A DNA stretch of 14,137 nt, from contig JBDRGC010000360.1 in the NCBI GenBank assembly GCA_043818215.1, positions 1 to 14,137 of the forward strand, read 5' to 3'. The DNA comes from JBDRGC01 sp043818215. Its GTDB lineage: Bacteria > Chloroflexota > Anaerolineae > Anaerolineales > UBA11858. Below are positions 13,856 through 14,137 of this stretch, one piece after another. A program made the position numbers and the translations under genes. How positions within the stretch are numbered: position 1 is the first letter of the stretch; each line of letters begins with the position of its first letter. Under the pieces are notes generated by a model. The model saw nothing but the letters and a program-made list of their open reading frames with translations, did no database searches and was not told the origin of the DNA.

Positions 13856-14137
13856 TTGGTAGGTCGGTAGATTGGTAGGTTGGTAGGTTGGTAGATTGGT
13901 AGGTTGGTAGGTTGGTAGATTGGTAGATTGGTAGGTTGGTAGGTTGGTAGGTTGGTAGGTTGGTAGGTTGGTAGATTGGTAGGTTGGTAGGTTGGTAGGT
14001 TGGTAGGTTGGTAGATTGGTAGATTGGTAGATTGGTAGATTGGTAGGTTGGTAGATTGGTAGGTTGGTAGGTTGGTAGATTGGTAGGTTGGTAGGTTGGT
14101 AGGTTGGTAGGTTGGTAGATTGGTAGATTGGTAGGTT
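13856..14137. repeat. 8-bp tandem array, at least 35 units, truncated by the window
   Basis: Thirty-five contiguous 8-bp units plus 2 bases run from the base after the zinc-finger gene's ATG (on the plus strand) to the window end. Only two main variants occur, TTGGTAGG and TTGGTAGA; unit 2 also has TC for TT. The A variant is at units 2, 5, 8, 9, 15, 20-23, 25, 28, 33 and 34. There are no spacers and no length variation. On the minus strand all three frames are open; on the plus strand each frame meets TAG every 24 bp. No promoter is recognisable inside it. Confidence 0.96.

Noticed and set aside
11295..14137. CRISPR arrays
   Set aside because: The 28-bp and 8-bp repeats are head-to-tail with no unique spacers, and no cas genes are present.

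Overview
The window looks like a chromosomal segment of a Chloroflexota bacterium, probably of the Anaerolineae type. This rests on the style of the RpoB, Era, RecN, YitT-type and bactofilin-like proteins and on intergenic DNA crowded with palindromes and tandem repeats. The assignment is an inference from protein character, not a database result.

Layout. The tail of an unidentified plus-strand gene (2-79) ends at a terminator hairpin and converges on rpoB (250-4155, minus). rpoB stands alone: no rpoC follows it and no ribosomal protein gene precedes it. It has a clear sigma-70 promoter about 155 bp upstream of its start. The divergent intergenic region carries a miniature transposable element with terminal inverted repeats and a target duplication. 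A plus-strand pair follows: a SAM-dependent methyltransferase and era, separated by 3 nt. Behind era lies about 520 bp of palindromes holding two more miniature elements. One looks IS66-derived. The other landed inside the stop codon of the next gene and rebuilt it.

The rest runs on the minus strand. An ECF sigma factor (8919-9518) overlaps its zinc-finger anti-sigma partner (8390-8938), followed by a secreted/membrane bactofilin-like protein (7058-8116); the three probably form a cell-envelope stress unit. Between the sigma gene and a YitT-family membrane protein (10385-11275) lies about 870 bp of non-coding, nested repeats. recN (11570-13294) and a zinc-finger membrane protein (13313-13855) form the last operon.

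The most striking pattern is in the repeats. Three minus-strand genes each have a different tandem array ending within about 25 bp of the start codon: a 9-bp unit before the sigma gene, a 28-bp unit built from four 7-bp monomers before yitT, and an 8-bp unit before the zinc-finger gene that runs off the window. In all three, the coding strand of the array is G-poor and C-rich. No CRISPR array, RNA gene, complete insertion sequence or recognisable defence system was found.
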